From Beutenbergia cavernae DSM 12333 (GTDB taxonomy: Bacteria; Actinomycetota; Actinomycetes; Actinomycetales; Beutenbergiaceae): DNA of 64,000 nucleotides. Location: positions 2,605,025 to 2,669,024 of the forward strand of contig NC_012669.1 in the NCBI RefSeq assembly GCF_000023105.1, in the 5' to 3' direction. This document shows, piece by piece, positions 1-8,350 of the stretch. The translations under genes and the position numbers were made by a program. Under the pieces are notes generated by a model, which was not told the origin of the DNA, searched no databases, and saw nothing but the letters and a program-made list of their open reading frames with translations. Every line of letters starts with the position of its first letter. Position 1 is the first letter of the stretch.

Positions 1-134
1 CCAACGACCTCGACATGCTGGCCGCCGCCGGGCTCGGGATCGCCGTCCACGCGAAGCCGCTGGTGGCGGCGCAGGCGGACCTCGCGCTCGACTCCCTCGC
101 CGACGTCATCCCGGCGATCGACGCACGGAGCTAG
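1..134 (+). CDS. serB: Phosphoserine phosphatase, C-terminal end (partial)
   Basis: Only the last 43 codons are present; the gene enters from the left edge and stops with TAG at 132-134. The visible peptide begins NDLDMLAAAGLGIAVHAKP. That matches the conserved end of SerB-type HAD phosphatases, where GDGANDLxML carries the Mg-binding aspartate of motif III. SerB makes L-serine from phosphoserine in the cytoplasm. It converges on the SixA-like gene with a short hairpin between them. The family call is fairly safe from this motif; which domain architecture the rest has cannot be seen. Confidence 0.85.
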   Translation, partial: NDLDMLAAAGLGIAVHAKPLVAAQADLALDSLADVIPAIDARS

Positions 135-146
135 GCAGGCCCGTCG

Positions 147-171
147 CCGGGCTCCGGCGTCGGGGAGCCGG
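147..171. terminator. Short hairpin between convergent genes
   Basis: The 45-base gap between serB and the SixA-like gene holds a GC-rich imperfect inverted repeat: ccgggctcc at 147-155 against ggagccgg at 164-171, with one bulge. There is no T-run. It could act as a bidirectional terminator; this is inferred from position only. Confidence 0.4.
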
Positions 172-179
172 ATCTCGCG

Positions 180-728
180 TCAGTCCTCGACGGCGCGGAC
201 GACCTCGGCGAGCGTGGCACCGGCGCGGTCGAGCGCCGCCCACTCCCCCGGGACGTCGAGCACGCACGTGGCCGCCGTCGGGATCCCCGACCGCACCTGT
301 GCCACGGCGTCGTCGTCCGATCCGGGGCCGGCCAGGAGCGCGGCGAGGGACGACATGACCGGCTCGTGGCCGACGACGAGCACCGTGCGCGCGTCGGCGG
401 GTGTCCGTGACAGCAGGTCCAGGACGTCGCGCGCACCCGCGTCGTACAGATCCTCCGTCACGAGGACGGCGCCGGCCGGCTCGCTCAGCCGGGCCGCGAG
501 CAGCTCCCACGTCTGGACGGTGCGCAGCGCGGACGACACGTAGGCCACGTCGACGGCGACGCCGGCGCTGCCGCCGAGCCACTCGCCCACGGCCGCTGAC
601 TGACGCCGACCGCGCAGGGCGAGCGGCCGGGTGTGGTCCTCGTAACCGGGCGCCGAGGCCGGCTCCGCCTTCGCGTGCCGCAGGAGCAGCAGACGGCGGG
701 GCGCGGCGTCGTCGAGCCTGGCGGCCAC
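180..728 (-). CDS. SixA-like histidine phosphatase
   Basis: A 182-aa histidine phosphatase superfamily protein. The catalytic RHAKAE motif (phosphohistidine His at about residue 18) follows a short beta strand LLLL, and a second conserved His lies in VVGHEPVMSSLAA near residue 119. The short single-domain form and the RHAKAE signature fit SixA, which in E. coli removes phosphate from histidine-phosphotransfer proteins. In actinobacteria the substrate is unknown. The start is a GTG at 726-728 that directly abuts the fabI stop, so it is probably co-translated as the third gene of fabG-fabI-sixA. Confidence 0.85.
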   Translation of the reverse strand: MAARLDDAAPRRLLLLRHAKAEPASAPGYEDHTRPLALRGRRQSAAVGEWLGGSAGVAVDVAYVSSALRTVQTWELLAARLSEPAGAVLVTEDLYDAGARDVLDLLSRTPADARTVLVVGHEPVMSSLAALLAGPGSDDDAVAQVRSGIPTAATCVLDVPGEWAALDRAGATLAEVVRAVED

Positions 729-1496
729 CTACTGCCCCATCGCGTGCACGCCGCCGTCGACGTGCAGCATCTCGCCCGTCGTCGCCGGGAACCAGTCGGA
801 GCACAGTGCGACGACGGCGCGCGCGGCAGGCTCCGGGTCGGCGGAGTCCCAGCCGAGCGGCGCGCGATCGTCCCAGCCGCCCTCCATCGTCTCGAAGCCG
901 GGGATCGAGCGCGCCGCCGTCGTCTTCAGCGGCCCCGCCGACACGACGTTGACGCGGATCTTGTCCGGCCCGAGGTCGCGGGCGAGGTAGCGGGAGGTGG
1001 CCTCGAACGCGGCCTTCGCGACGCCCATCCAGTCGTAGACCGGCCACGCGAAGCGCGCGTCGAACGTGAGCCCGACCACGGACCCCCCGCTCGGCATGAG
1101 CGGCCGCGCCGCGACGGCGAGGGACTTGAGCGAGAACGCGGAGACCTCGAGCGCCGTCGCGACGTCGGACCACTCACCGGCGAGGAAGTTCCCGCCCATG
1201 ACCGACTGCGGCGCGAACCCGATCGAGTGCACGACGCCGTCGAGGGAGTCGGTGTGCTCGCGCACCCGCTCGGGCAGTGCGGCCAGGTCCTCGTCGTTCG
1301 TGACGTCGAGCTGCACCACCGGCGCCAGCTGCGGCAGACGCTTCGCCGTCAGCTCCGTGAGCCGGTGCTGGCGCCCGAAGGACGACAGGACGACGCGCGC
1401 CCCCTCCTCCTGCGCGAGGCGTGCGGCGTGGAACGCGATCGAGGCGTCGGTGAGGACGCCGGTGACGAGCAGCGACTTGCCGTCGAGAAGACCCAT
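729..1496 (-). CDS. fabI: Enoyl-[acyl-carrier-protein] reductase, InhA-like
   Basis: A 255-aa NADH-dependent enoyl-ACP reductase that would do the last reduction of each fatty-acid elongation cycle. A Rossmann start (TGVLTDASIA, residues 12-21) is followed by DGVVHSIGFAPQ and by the catalytic pair Tyr-x6-Lys in VYDWMGVAKAA, spaced as in InhA (Tyr158/Lys165). The end LHVDGGVHAMGQ is typical. Similarity to mycobacterial InhA is clear along the length. The ATG follows an RBS ggagg by 8 bases. It lies 30 bases after fabG, the same order as fabG1-inhA of mycobacteria. Confidence 0.93.
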   Translation of the reverse strand: MGLLDGKSLLVTGVLTDASIAFHAARLAQEEGARVVLSSFGRQHRLTELTAKRLPQLAPVVQLDVTNDEDLAALPERVREHTDSLDGVVHSIGFAPQSVMGGNFLAGEWSDVATALEVSAFSLKSLAVAARPLMPSGGSVVGLTFDARFAWPVYDWMGVAKAAFEATSRYLARDLGPDKIRVNVVSAGPLKTTAARSIPGFETMEGGWDDRAPLGWDSADPEPAARAVVALCSDWFPATTGEMLHVDGGVHAMGQ

Positions 1497-1526
1497 GGTG
1501 CTTTCCTCCGGGGAAGGGACGTGAGA

Positions 1527-2658
<1,132 letters not shown>

Positions 2659-2662
<4 letters not shown>

Positions 2663-2907
2663 CCGTCCAGCTCGACGACCTGGTCTGCAGCGCGAAACGC
2701 TGCCGGAACACCGCCGTGTGGGCGCTGCTGTGGAACAACCCGAAGATCCATGACGCCCCGCGGCGCAAGACGTGGCTGGCGTGCGACGACCACCTCGACC
2801 ACCTGTCGACGTTCCTCGGTGCCCGCTCGTTCCTCAAGGAGACGGTTCCGGTGAGCGATCTCCCACGCTCCGGCGGCGGCGGCGAGGCGCCGCGCACGGC
2901 CACGTGA
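2659..2907 (+). CDS. Conserved small Cys/His protein next to SURF1
   Basis: An 82-aa soluble protein that I cannot assign to a named function. It has Cys10 and Cys15 in CSAKRCRN, then the pattern LACDDHLDHL (Cys42, His45, His48), which looks like a small metal site. WALLWNNPKIHD is another conserved-looking block. Both ends overlap neighbours by 4 bases (GTGA), so it is translationally coupled between the DUF3099 protein and SURF1. A role in cytochrome oxidase assembly or metal handling is only a guess from context. Confidence 0.7.
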
Positions 2908-3821
2908 GCGCCACCGCCCCCGACCGCACCGCGTCACGCACGCTGGGCATGGCCCTGCTGGTGGTGTGCGTCTCCGTGGCGTGCGTCGCCCTCGGCTACT
3001 GGCAGTGGACCCGGCACCAGGACCGGGCCGCCGCCGTCGCCGTCGTGGAGCGCAACTACGACGCCGACCCCGTGGCCCTCGCGGACGTCGTGCCGCCCGG
3101 TTCGCTGGAGCGCGACGGCGAGCAGCTCGACGCGGCGGACGCGTGGACCCCGGTGAGCGTGCGCGGCGAGTTCGTCCCCGGCTCCGACGTCCTGCTCCGC
3201 AACCGCCCCGTCGACGGCGTCGCGGCGATGCACGGCCTGGCGCTGTTCCGCACCGACGATGCCGCCCCTCGGCTCCTGCTCGTCGACCGCGGCTGGGTGC
3301 CGGCGGGCGAGGAAGACTCCGACCGGGCGCTCGAGGCCCTGGCGCTCCCGGACGGACCGGTCGAGCTCGTGGTCCGGCTGCGTCCCGCGGAGCCCGACGC
3401 CGACCGCCCAGCCCCCGAGGGCTACGTGTACACCGCCACCCCGGCCCTCGTGGCGGACGTCACCGGCATCCTGGCGGGGAGCGACTCGGACGGCGCGACC
3501 GAGGCCGCCTTCGACACGACGCTCATCCAGGGGACGTACGGGGCGCTCGCCTCCCAGGAGCCGGCGCCGGAGCACGCGCTCGGGCGTCTTGCGGCGGCGG
3601 ACACCGACCTCGGGTCGCACCTGTCGTACGCATTCCAGTGGTGGGTGTTCGCGCTCGGGGCGCCGGTCGCCGCGCTCGTGCTCGCCCGCCGGAACCGCAC
3701 CCTGGCGGCCGAGGACGCCGACGGCCGCTCCGCCGTCGCCCCCGATCCCCGACGGCGCCGCACCCTCGAGGAGGAGGAGGACGCGCTCCTCGACGCGCAG
3801 GAGCGCAGCAGCCGTCGCTGA
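2904..3821 (+). CDS. SURF1 family cytochrome c oxidase assembly protein
   Basis: A 305-aa membrane protein with the SURF1 layout: an N-terminal transmembrane segment followed by LGYWQWTRHQDR, a large extracytoplasmic domain with LLRNRPVDG and LLVDRGWVP, and a C-terminal segment reached through HLSYAFQWWVFALGAPVA. These are hallmark SURF1 blocks. The family helps insert heme into cytochrome c oxidase; heme A synthase ctaA is encoded in the same window at 23.2 kb. The GTG at 2904 overlaps the previous stop by 4 bases. The charged tail, with a run of glutamates near residue 288, is poorly conserved. Confidence 0.9.
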   Translation: MSATAPDRTASRTLGMALLVVCVSVACVALGYWQWTRHQDRAAAVAVVERNYDADPVALADVVPPGSLERDGEQLDAADAWTPVSVRGEFVPGSDVLLRNRPVDGVAAMHGLALFRTDDAAPRLLLVDRGWVPAGEEDSDRALEALALPDGPVELVVRLRPAEPDADRPAPEGYVYTATPALVADVTGILAGSDSDGATEAAFDTTLIQGTYGALASQEPAPEHALGRLAAADTDLGSHLSYAFQWWVFALGAPVAALVLARRNRTLAAEDADGRSAVAPDPRRRRTLEEEEDALLDAQERSSRR

Positions 3822-3833
3822 GGCGTCCCGCTG

Positions 3834-3906
3834 CGCCGAGGTAGTACCAGGCGGACGAGGACGGTGTTCCGGACTACTTCCTCGTCCGCCTGGCGCTACC
3901 TCGGCG
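3834..3906. terminator. Long inverted repeat between convergent genes
   Basis: Arms of 28 bases at 3834-3861 and 3879-3906 are complementary except at two adjacent positions, around a 17-base loop. The stem contains ccaggcggacgagga on one side. It fills the gap between the SURF1 stop and the ABC-F stop, so a bidirectional terminator is likely. The arms are much longer than an ordinary terminator, and it could instead be a copy of a small intergenic repeat family. Confidence 0.65.
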
Positions 3907-3919
3907 TCGTCGCCGACCG

Positions 3920-5518
3920 TCAGGCGAGGGCCACGAGCTCCTGGTACTCCGGGCTCCACAGGTCCTCGTCGCCGTCGGGCAGGAGGAGCACGCGCTCCGG
4001 CTCGAGCGCCTCGACCGCGCCCTCGTCGTGCGTCACGAGGACGACGGCGCCCGTGAACGTGCGCAGCGCGCCGAGGATCTCCGCGCGGCTGGCCGGGTCG
4101 AGGTTGTTCGTCGGCTCGTCGAGCAGCAGCACGTTCGCGCTCGAGACGACGAGGACGGCGAGCGCGAGCCGCGTCTTCTCACCGCCGGACAGCACGCGGG
4201 CGGGCTTGTCGGCGTCGTCCCCGGAGAACAGGAACGAGCCGAGCACGCTGCGGACCTGCGTGTCCGTGAGGTCCGGGGCGGCCCGGCGAAGGTTCTCGAC
4301 GACCGTCGCGGCGACGTCGAGCGTCTCGTGCTCCTGGGCGTAGTAGCCGACCTTCAGCCCGTGCCCGGGCACCACCATGCCGGTGTCCGGCGCCTCGACA
4401 CCGCCGAGGATGCGCAGCAGCGTGGTCTTGCCCGCGCCGTTGAGGCCGAGGACGACGACCTTGCTCCCGCGGTCGATGGCGAGGTCGACGCCGGTGAAGA
4501 CCTCCTGGGAGCCGTAGCTCTTCGAGAGGTCGCGCGCCGTCAGCGGCGTGCGCCCGCACGGCGCCGGGTCCGGGAACCGCAGCTTCGCGACCCGGTCCGA
4601 GCGGCGGACCTCGTCGAGGCCCGCGAGCATGCGCTCCGCGCGCCGGGCCATGTTCTGTGCCGCCACGGCCTTGGTGGCCTTGGCGCGCATCTTGTCGGCC
4701 TGGGCGATGAGCGCGGACGCCTTCTTCTCGGCATTCGCACGTTCCCGGCGACGGCGCTTCTCGTCCGTCTCACGTTGCAGCAGGTAGGCGTCCCAGCCGA
4801 GGTTGTACACGTCGAGCTGCGCCCGGTTCGCGTCGAGGTGGAACACCTTGTTCACGCTCGCGCGCAGCAGGTCGACGTCGTGGGAGATGACCACGAACCC
4901 ACCGGCGTAGGCCATGAGGTAGTCCCGCAGCCACACGATCGAGTCGGCGTCGAGGTGGTTCGTCGGCTCGTCGAGCAGGAGCGTCTGCGCGCCGGAGAAC
5001 AGGATGCGCGCGAGCTCCACGCGTCGCCGCTGACCGCCGGAGAGCGTACGCAGCTGCTGGTCGAGCACCCGCGTCGGGAGCCCGAGGTTGCTCGTGATCC
5101 GCGCAGCCTCGCTCTCCGCCGCCCAGCCGCCCTTCGCGAGGAAGTCGGCCTCGATGCGGCCGTAGCGCTCCATGGCGCGCTCGCGCGCGTCGGCGTCGCC
5201 GGTCGCCATCGTCTCCTCGGCGCGGCGCATCCGGCGCATCACCTCGTCGAGACCGCGTGCCGACAGCACGCGGTCGCGGGCGAGGACCTCGAGGTCGCCG
5301 GTGCGCGGGTCCTGCGGGAGGTAGCCGACGTCGCCGCCGCGGCTGATCGTGCCGGCCGTCGGTTGGCCCTCTCCGGCGAGGATCTTCGTCAGCGTCGTCT
5401 TGCCGGCGCCGTTGCGTCCGACGAGACCGATCCGGTCACCGCCGTCGATGCGGAAGCTCGCGTCCGCGAGCAGCGTGCGCGCGCCGATGCGGATCTCGAG
5501 GGAGGAGGCGGTGATCAC
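3920..5518 (-). CDS. ABC-F family ATP-binding protein
   Basis: A 532-aa soluble protein with two ATP-binding cassettes and no membrane segments. The first Walker A is GRNGAGKTT (about residue 37) with signature LSGGQRRRVEL and Walker B LLLDEPTNHLD. The second Walker A is GLNGAGKTT with LSGGEKTRLALAVLV and LLLDEPTNNLD. The charged linker between them (QADKMRAKATKAVAAQNMARR) is the ABC-F interdomain region. ABC-F proteins act on ribosomes in translation or antibiotic protection; which subtype this is cannot be told. I chose the GTG at 5518 because TAGACT ends 8 bases upstream; a longer reading to 5581 lacks support. Confidence 0.9.
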   Translation of the reverse strand: MITASSLEIRIGARTLLADASFRIDGGDRIGLVGRNGAGKTTLTKILAGEGQPTAGTISRGGDVGYLPQDPRTGDLEVLARDRVLSARGLDEVMRRMRRAEETMATGDADARERAMERYGRIEADFLAKGGWAAESEAARITSNLGLPTRVLDQQLRTLSGGQRRRVELARILFSGAQTLLLDEPTNHLDADSIVWLRDYLMAYAGGFVVISHDVDLLRASVNKVFHLDANRAQLDVYNLGWDAYLLQRETDEKRRRRERANAEKKASALIAQADKMRAKATKAVAAQNMARRAERMLAGLDEVRRSDRVAKLRFPDPAPCGRTPLTARDLSKSYGSQEVFTGVDLAIDRGSKVVVLGLNGAGKTTLLRILGGVEAPDTGMVVPGHGLKVGYYAQEHETLDVAATVVENLRRAAPDLTDTQVRSVLGSFLFSGDDADKPARVLSGGEKTRLALAVLVVSSANVLLLDEPTNNLDPASRAEILGALRTFTGAVVLVTHDEGAVEALEPERVLLLPDGDEDLWSPEYQELVALA

Positions 5519-5526
5519 GTGGATCG

Positions 5527-5532
5527 AGTCTA
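5527..5532 (-). promoter_or_regulatory. Leaderless-type -10 for the ABC-F gene
   Basis: TAGACT on the minus strand lies 8 bases before the GTG at 5518. No -35 or RBS is evident. Confidence 0.5.
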
Positions 5533-5607
5533 CGTTCGCCGCGCCAGGTCTTTGACGGGCCGGGGGTGTCGTGGCCGCCACATCGACGCCGCCCGCCCGG
5601 AGGCGCC

Positions 5608-5639
5608 GTCACTCGGCGACGGCGTCACTCGGCGACGGC
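5608..5639. repeat. Two tandem 16-bp copies at the tetR stop
   Basis: gtcactcggcgacggc occurs twice in direct succession. The right copy encodes the last residues and stop of the TetR regulator; the left copy is a noncoding duplicate just beyond the stop. It resembles, on a small scale, the array beyond sufT. Confidence 0.85.
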
Positions 5640-6203
5640 GTCGATGAGCCGCTCGAGCACGGCCCACGCCGCCTCCAGGTCGCCGCCCGCCGTGGCGGCC
5701 CACACGGCTGCCTCGTTCATCGCCCCGGACAGGAGCACGGCCGCGGCTGCCGGATCGAGCCCGCGGAGCCGGTCCGCGTCGGCGAGCTGCCCCAGCACGT
5801 GGGTGAGCGTGCGCCCGCCGTGCCGCGCGTCGTGCTCGCGCCACACGTCCCAGCCGAGGACGGCGACGGCGTCGACCAGCAGGATCCGGCGGTTCGCGTC
5901 CGCGAGACACGCCTCGAGGAACGCGCGGCTGCCGATCTCGAGCGATCGGCGCGGGTCGCTCACGTCCGCCGTCGCCGCGACGATGCGCTCGGCCACCGAC
6001 GCCTGGACGCCGTCGAGCACGGCGGCGAACAGCGCCTCCTTGTCCGCGAAGTGGTGGTAGACGGCGCCGCGTGTCACGCCCGCGTCCCTGGCGATCCGCT
6101 CGAGCCCGACGCCCTGGTAGCCGTGAGCGGTGAACGCGGTGCGCGCGACGTCGACGATCCGCGCGCGCGTCCGCTCGCTCTCCGCCCTGCTCGCCCGTGG
6201 CAT
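5625..6203 (-). CDS. TetR family transcriptional regulator
   Basis: A 192-aa regulator. The N-terminus carries the TetR helix-turn-helix, IVDVARTAFTAHGYQGVG followed by IARDAGVTRGAVYHHFADKEALF (residues about 16-61). The rest is an all-helical ligand-binding domain with no recognisable inducer class. It is divergent from a VOC-family gene across 90 bases that hold a long dyad, so autoregulation and control of the VOC gene are likely. The ATG is at 6201-6203. The 3' end is duplicated just past the stop. Confidence 0.9.
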   Translation of the reverse strand: MPRASRAESERTRARIVDVARTAFTAHGYQGVGLERIARDAGVTRGAVYHHFADKEALFAAVLDGVQASVAERIVAATADVSDPRRSLEIGSRAFLEACLADANRRILLVDAVAVLGWDVWREHDARHGGRTLTHVLGQLADADRLRGLDPAAAAVLLSGAMNEAAVWAATAGGDLEAAWAVLERLIDAVAE

Positions 6204-6222
6204 CCGTCCTCCCCGACCCCTT

Positions 6223-6281
6223 GGTTACCGACAGCGTGTATGTATATCATGGTCACCGATACGTACACACTGTATGTAACC
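6223..6281. promoter_or_regulatory. Long dyad operator between tetR and VOC gene
   Basis: The 59-base segment is nearly its own reverse complement. It starts ggttac and ends gtaacc, with the related half-blocks acagcgtgtatgtat and gtacacactgt inside. About 24 bases per arm match with roughly four mismatches. It spans almost the whole intergenic gap and is AT-rich against its surroundings, as expected for overlapping promoters with a TetR operator, possibly binding two dimers. Confidence 0.7.
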
Positions 6282-6293
6282 CGAGGAGACGCC

Positions 6294-6698
6294 ATGAAGC
6301 TCACGAGCAGCTACCCCGTCCTCATGAGTGCGGACGTGCCCGCCGCCGCCACGTTCTTCCGCGACACGTTCGGCTTCACCGACAGGTTCACGTCCGACTG
6401 GTACGTGAGCCTGGCCCACGGGAGCTTCGAGCTCGCCGTGCTGGACCACCGCCACGCCACGATCCCCGAGGGGTACCGGGACGCCCCGGCCGCGGGCGTG
6501 CTGCTCAACCTCGAGGTCGAGGACGTCGACGCGCTGTACGCGGAGCTCGCCGGGCGCGAGGGGATCGACGTCGTCCTCCCCCTGCGCTCCGAGGACTTCG
6601 GGCAGCGTCACTTCATCGTGGCGGGGCCGGACCGGGTGCTCGTCGACGTCATCACACCGATCCCGTTCGCGGGCGAGTTCGCCGAGGCCCCCGCGTGA
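6294..6698 (+). CDS. VOC (glyoxalase/bleomycin resistance-like) protein
   Basis: A 134-aa protein of the vicinal-oxygen-chelate fold. It opens with SSYPVLMSADVPAAATFF, continues RDTFGFTDRFTSDWYVSL, and closes with FGQRHFIVAGPDRVLVDVI, the usual beta-alpha-beta-beta-beta repeats. Members range from glyoxalase and dioxygenase to antibiotic-binding proteins, and the metal ligands are not clear enough to choose. The ATG has a good RBS (gaggag, 6-7 bases upstream). Control by the divergent TetR protein is likely. Confidence 0.85.
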   Translation: MKLTSSYPVLMSADVPAAATFFRDTFGFTDRFTSDWYVSLAHGSFELAVLDHRHATIPEGYRDAPAAGVLLNLEVEDVDALYAELAGREGIDVVLPLRSEDFGQRHFIVAGPDRVLVDVITPIPFAGEFAEAPA

Positions 6699-6700
6699 CC

Positions 6701-6706
6701 TAGCCT
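6701..6706 (+). promoter_or_regulatory. Leaderless-type -10 for the SpoU methyltransferase
   Basis: TAGCCT is followed by 7 bases and then the ATG at 6714, with no Shine-Dalgarno sequence. Confidence 0.5.
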
Positions 6707-6713
6707 GACCGGC

Positions 6714-7559
6714 ATGGCCAGGTCTCCAGCGGGGACGACGACGCAGCGCGTCTCCAGTCGCAACGCCACCTTCCAGCAGTGGCAGGCGCTGCTCACGAAC
6801 CGCACGAAACGGCACCGCGCGGGCGCGCTCCTCGTGTCCGGCGTCCGGCCGCTGACGGTCGCCGTCGAGAGCGGGCACGTGGTGCGGGAGTGGCTGCACG
6901 GCGAGACCGGCTCGCTCTCGGCGTGGGCGCGCGACCTCGTGGCGCACGCGCCGGCGCAGCGGTTCGTCGTCGCCGACGAGCTGCGGCACGAGCTGGGCGG
7001 CAAGGAGCAGGGCACGCCGGAGCTGCTCGCCGTCGTCGAGATGGCCGACGGCGACATCCGTCGGCTCGACGCGGCGGCGGACTTCCTCGGGGTGCTGCTG
7101 GACCGGCCGTCGTCGCCCGGGAACGTCGGCACGATCATCCGCTCCGTCGACGCGCTCGGCGGCCACGCCGTCGTCGTCACGGGGCACGCGACGGATCCGT
7201 ACGACCCGCAGGCCGTCCGGGCGAGCACCGGCTCGGTGTTCGGTGTGCCGATCGTGTCGGCCGCGGCGCCGCGCGAGGTGCTGGAGTGGGTCGACGGCGT
7301 CCGCCGGGCCGGTGTCCCGCTGCGCCTGGTCGCCACGGACGAACGTGCCGAGCGCGACGTGTGGGACCACGACCTCACCGGACCCGTGCTGCTCCTTACG
7401 GGCAACGAGACCACGGGGCTCTCGCAGGCGTGGCGCGACGCGGCCGACGACGTCGTCCGGATCCCGATGGCGGGGTCGGCGAGCTCGCTGAACGCGGCCT
7501 CGGCGACCACGGCGATCCTGTACGAGGCGGCGCGGCAGCGCCTCCGCGGTCGGGGCTGA
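6714..7559 (+). CDS. TrmH/SpoU family RNA 2'-O-methyltransferase
   Basis: A 281-aa SPOUT enzyme that would methylate a ribose 2'-OH in rRNA or tRNA using SAM. All three knot motifs are visible: motif 1 DRPSSPGNVGTIIRS (about residue 128), motif 2 LLLTGNETTGLSQAW, and motif 3 GSASSLNAASATTAILYEA near the C-terminus. The N-terminal 110 residues, including NRTKRHRAGALLVSGVRP, form the substrate-binding domain seen in rRNA-type members. The exact target base is not predictable. Its stop lies 3 bases from the convergent bioY stop. Confidence 0.9.
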   Translation: MARSPAGTTTQRVSSRNATFQQWQALLTNRTKRHRAGALLVSGVRPLTVAVESGHVVREWLHGETGSLSAWARDLVAHAPAQRFVVADELRHELGGKEQGTPELLAVVEMADGDIRRLDAAADFLGVLLDRPSSPGNVGTIIRSVDALGGHAVVVTGHATDPYDPQAVRASTGSVFGVPIVSAAAPREVLEWVDGVRRAGVPLRLVATDERAERDVWDHDLTGPVLLLTGNETTGLSQAWRDAADDVVRIPMAGSASSLNAASATTAILYEAARQRLRGRG

Positions 7560-7562
7560 GGG

Positions 7563-8153
7563 TCAGCCTCGGCGTACGCGGCTGACGACGGCCCAGGTGC
7601 CGGGCAGCACGACGGCGGCCAGCACGGACTTGATCGCGTCTCCGGCGAGGAACGGCACGACGCCGAGGCGCAGCGCCTCGGGCAGGTCCACGCCGAGGAA
7701 GGCCATGAGCCACGGCACGCCGCACGCGTACACGACCACCGAGCCGAGCAGCATGGCGCCGATCGTGGCGAGCGGCTTCCTGTCGGCTCCCGCGCGCGCG
7801 AGCCGGCCCACGAGGACGCCCGCGAGGAGGAAGCCCAGGACGTAGCCGAACGACGCGAACTGCCAGCCGCTCGCACCGCCGGCGAACCAGCCGACGCCGG
7901 CGACCCCGGCCAGCATGTACAGGGCGAGCGAGGCCGCCGCACGGGCAGGGCCGAGCGCCGCGCCGACGACGAGTGCGCCGAACGTGCCGAGCGTCAGCGG
8001 CACCGGCGTGAACGGCAGCGGGATCGCCACCTGCGCGAGCGCGGCGACGACGCCAGTCCCGGCGAGCACCAGGGCGGCGTCGCGGACGCGGCTCGCCGGG
8101 AGCAGGTCCCCGAGCACGAGGCGCTGGGGCTGGGCGAAGTTCTCGGTGGTCAC
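7563..8153 (-). CDS. bioY: Biotin transporter BioY (ECF S-component)
   Basis: A 196-aa integral membrane protein with about six hydrophobic segments. It shows the BioY blocks IPLPFTPVPLTLGTFGAL and YMLAGVAGVGWFAGG, then FASFGYVLGFLLAG and LPEALRLGVVPFLAGDAIKS. BioY binds biotin in the membrane and either works with an ECF energising module or alone; no ECF ATPase genes are in this window. The GTG at 8151-8153 follows ggagga at good spacing, so I prefer it to an ATG 13 codons upstream at 8192. Confidence 0.92.
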   Translation of the reverse strand: MTTENFAQPQRLVLGDLLPASRVRDAALVLAGTGVVAALAQVAIPLPFTPVPLTLGTFGALVVGAALGPARAAASLALYMLAGVAGVGWFAGGASGWQFASFGYVLGFLLAGVLVGRLARAGADRKPLATIGAMLLGSVVVYACGVPWLMAFLGVDLPEALRLGVVPFLAGDAIKSVLAAVVLPGTWAVVSRVRRG

Positions 8154-8350
8154 GTGTGCTCCTCCACGGGCGACGACGGCGGACGTCGCCACCGTAGGGC
8201 CGTTCGGGTCGCGCGAGCACGCGCAGCGCTCACCGATTCGGGCCGCGATGTTCGTGGAGACCCTCCAACGCCTGGCACGCGCGGCCGCGCCGCCGGGCGC
8301 ACGCGCGCGAGGGTTCCTACGATGAGAGCCGGCCCACCACCTGGAGCGCG

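Noticed and set aside
8154-8350. A BirA/BioR-type operator before bioY
   Set aside because: I could not find a convincing dyad in the 197-base gap; only a weak TACGAT -10-like hexamer at 8318 for the metallopeptidase gene.
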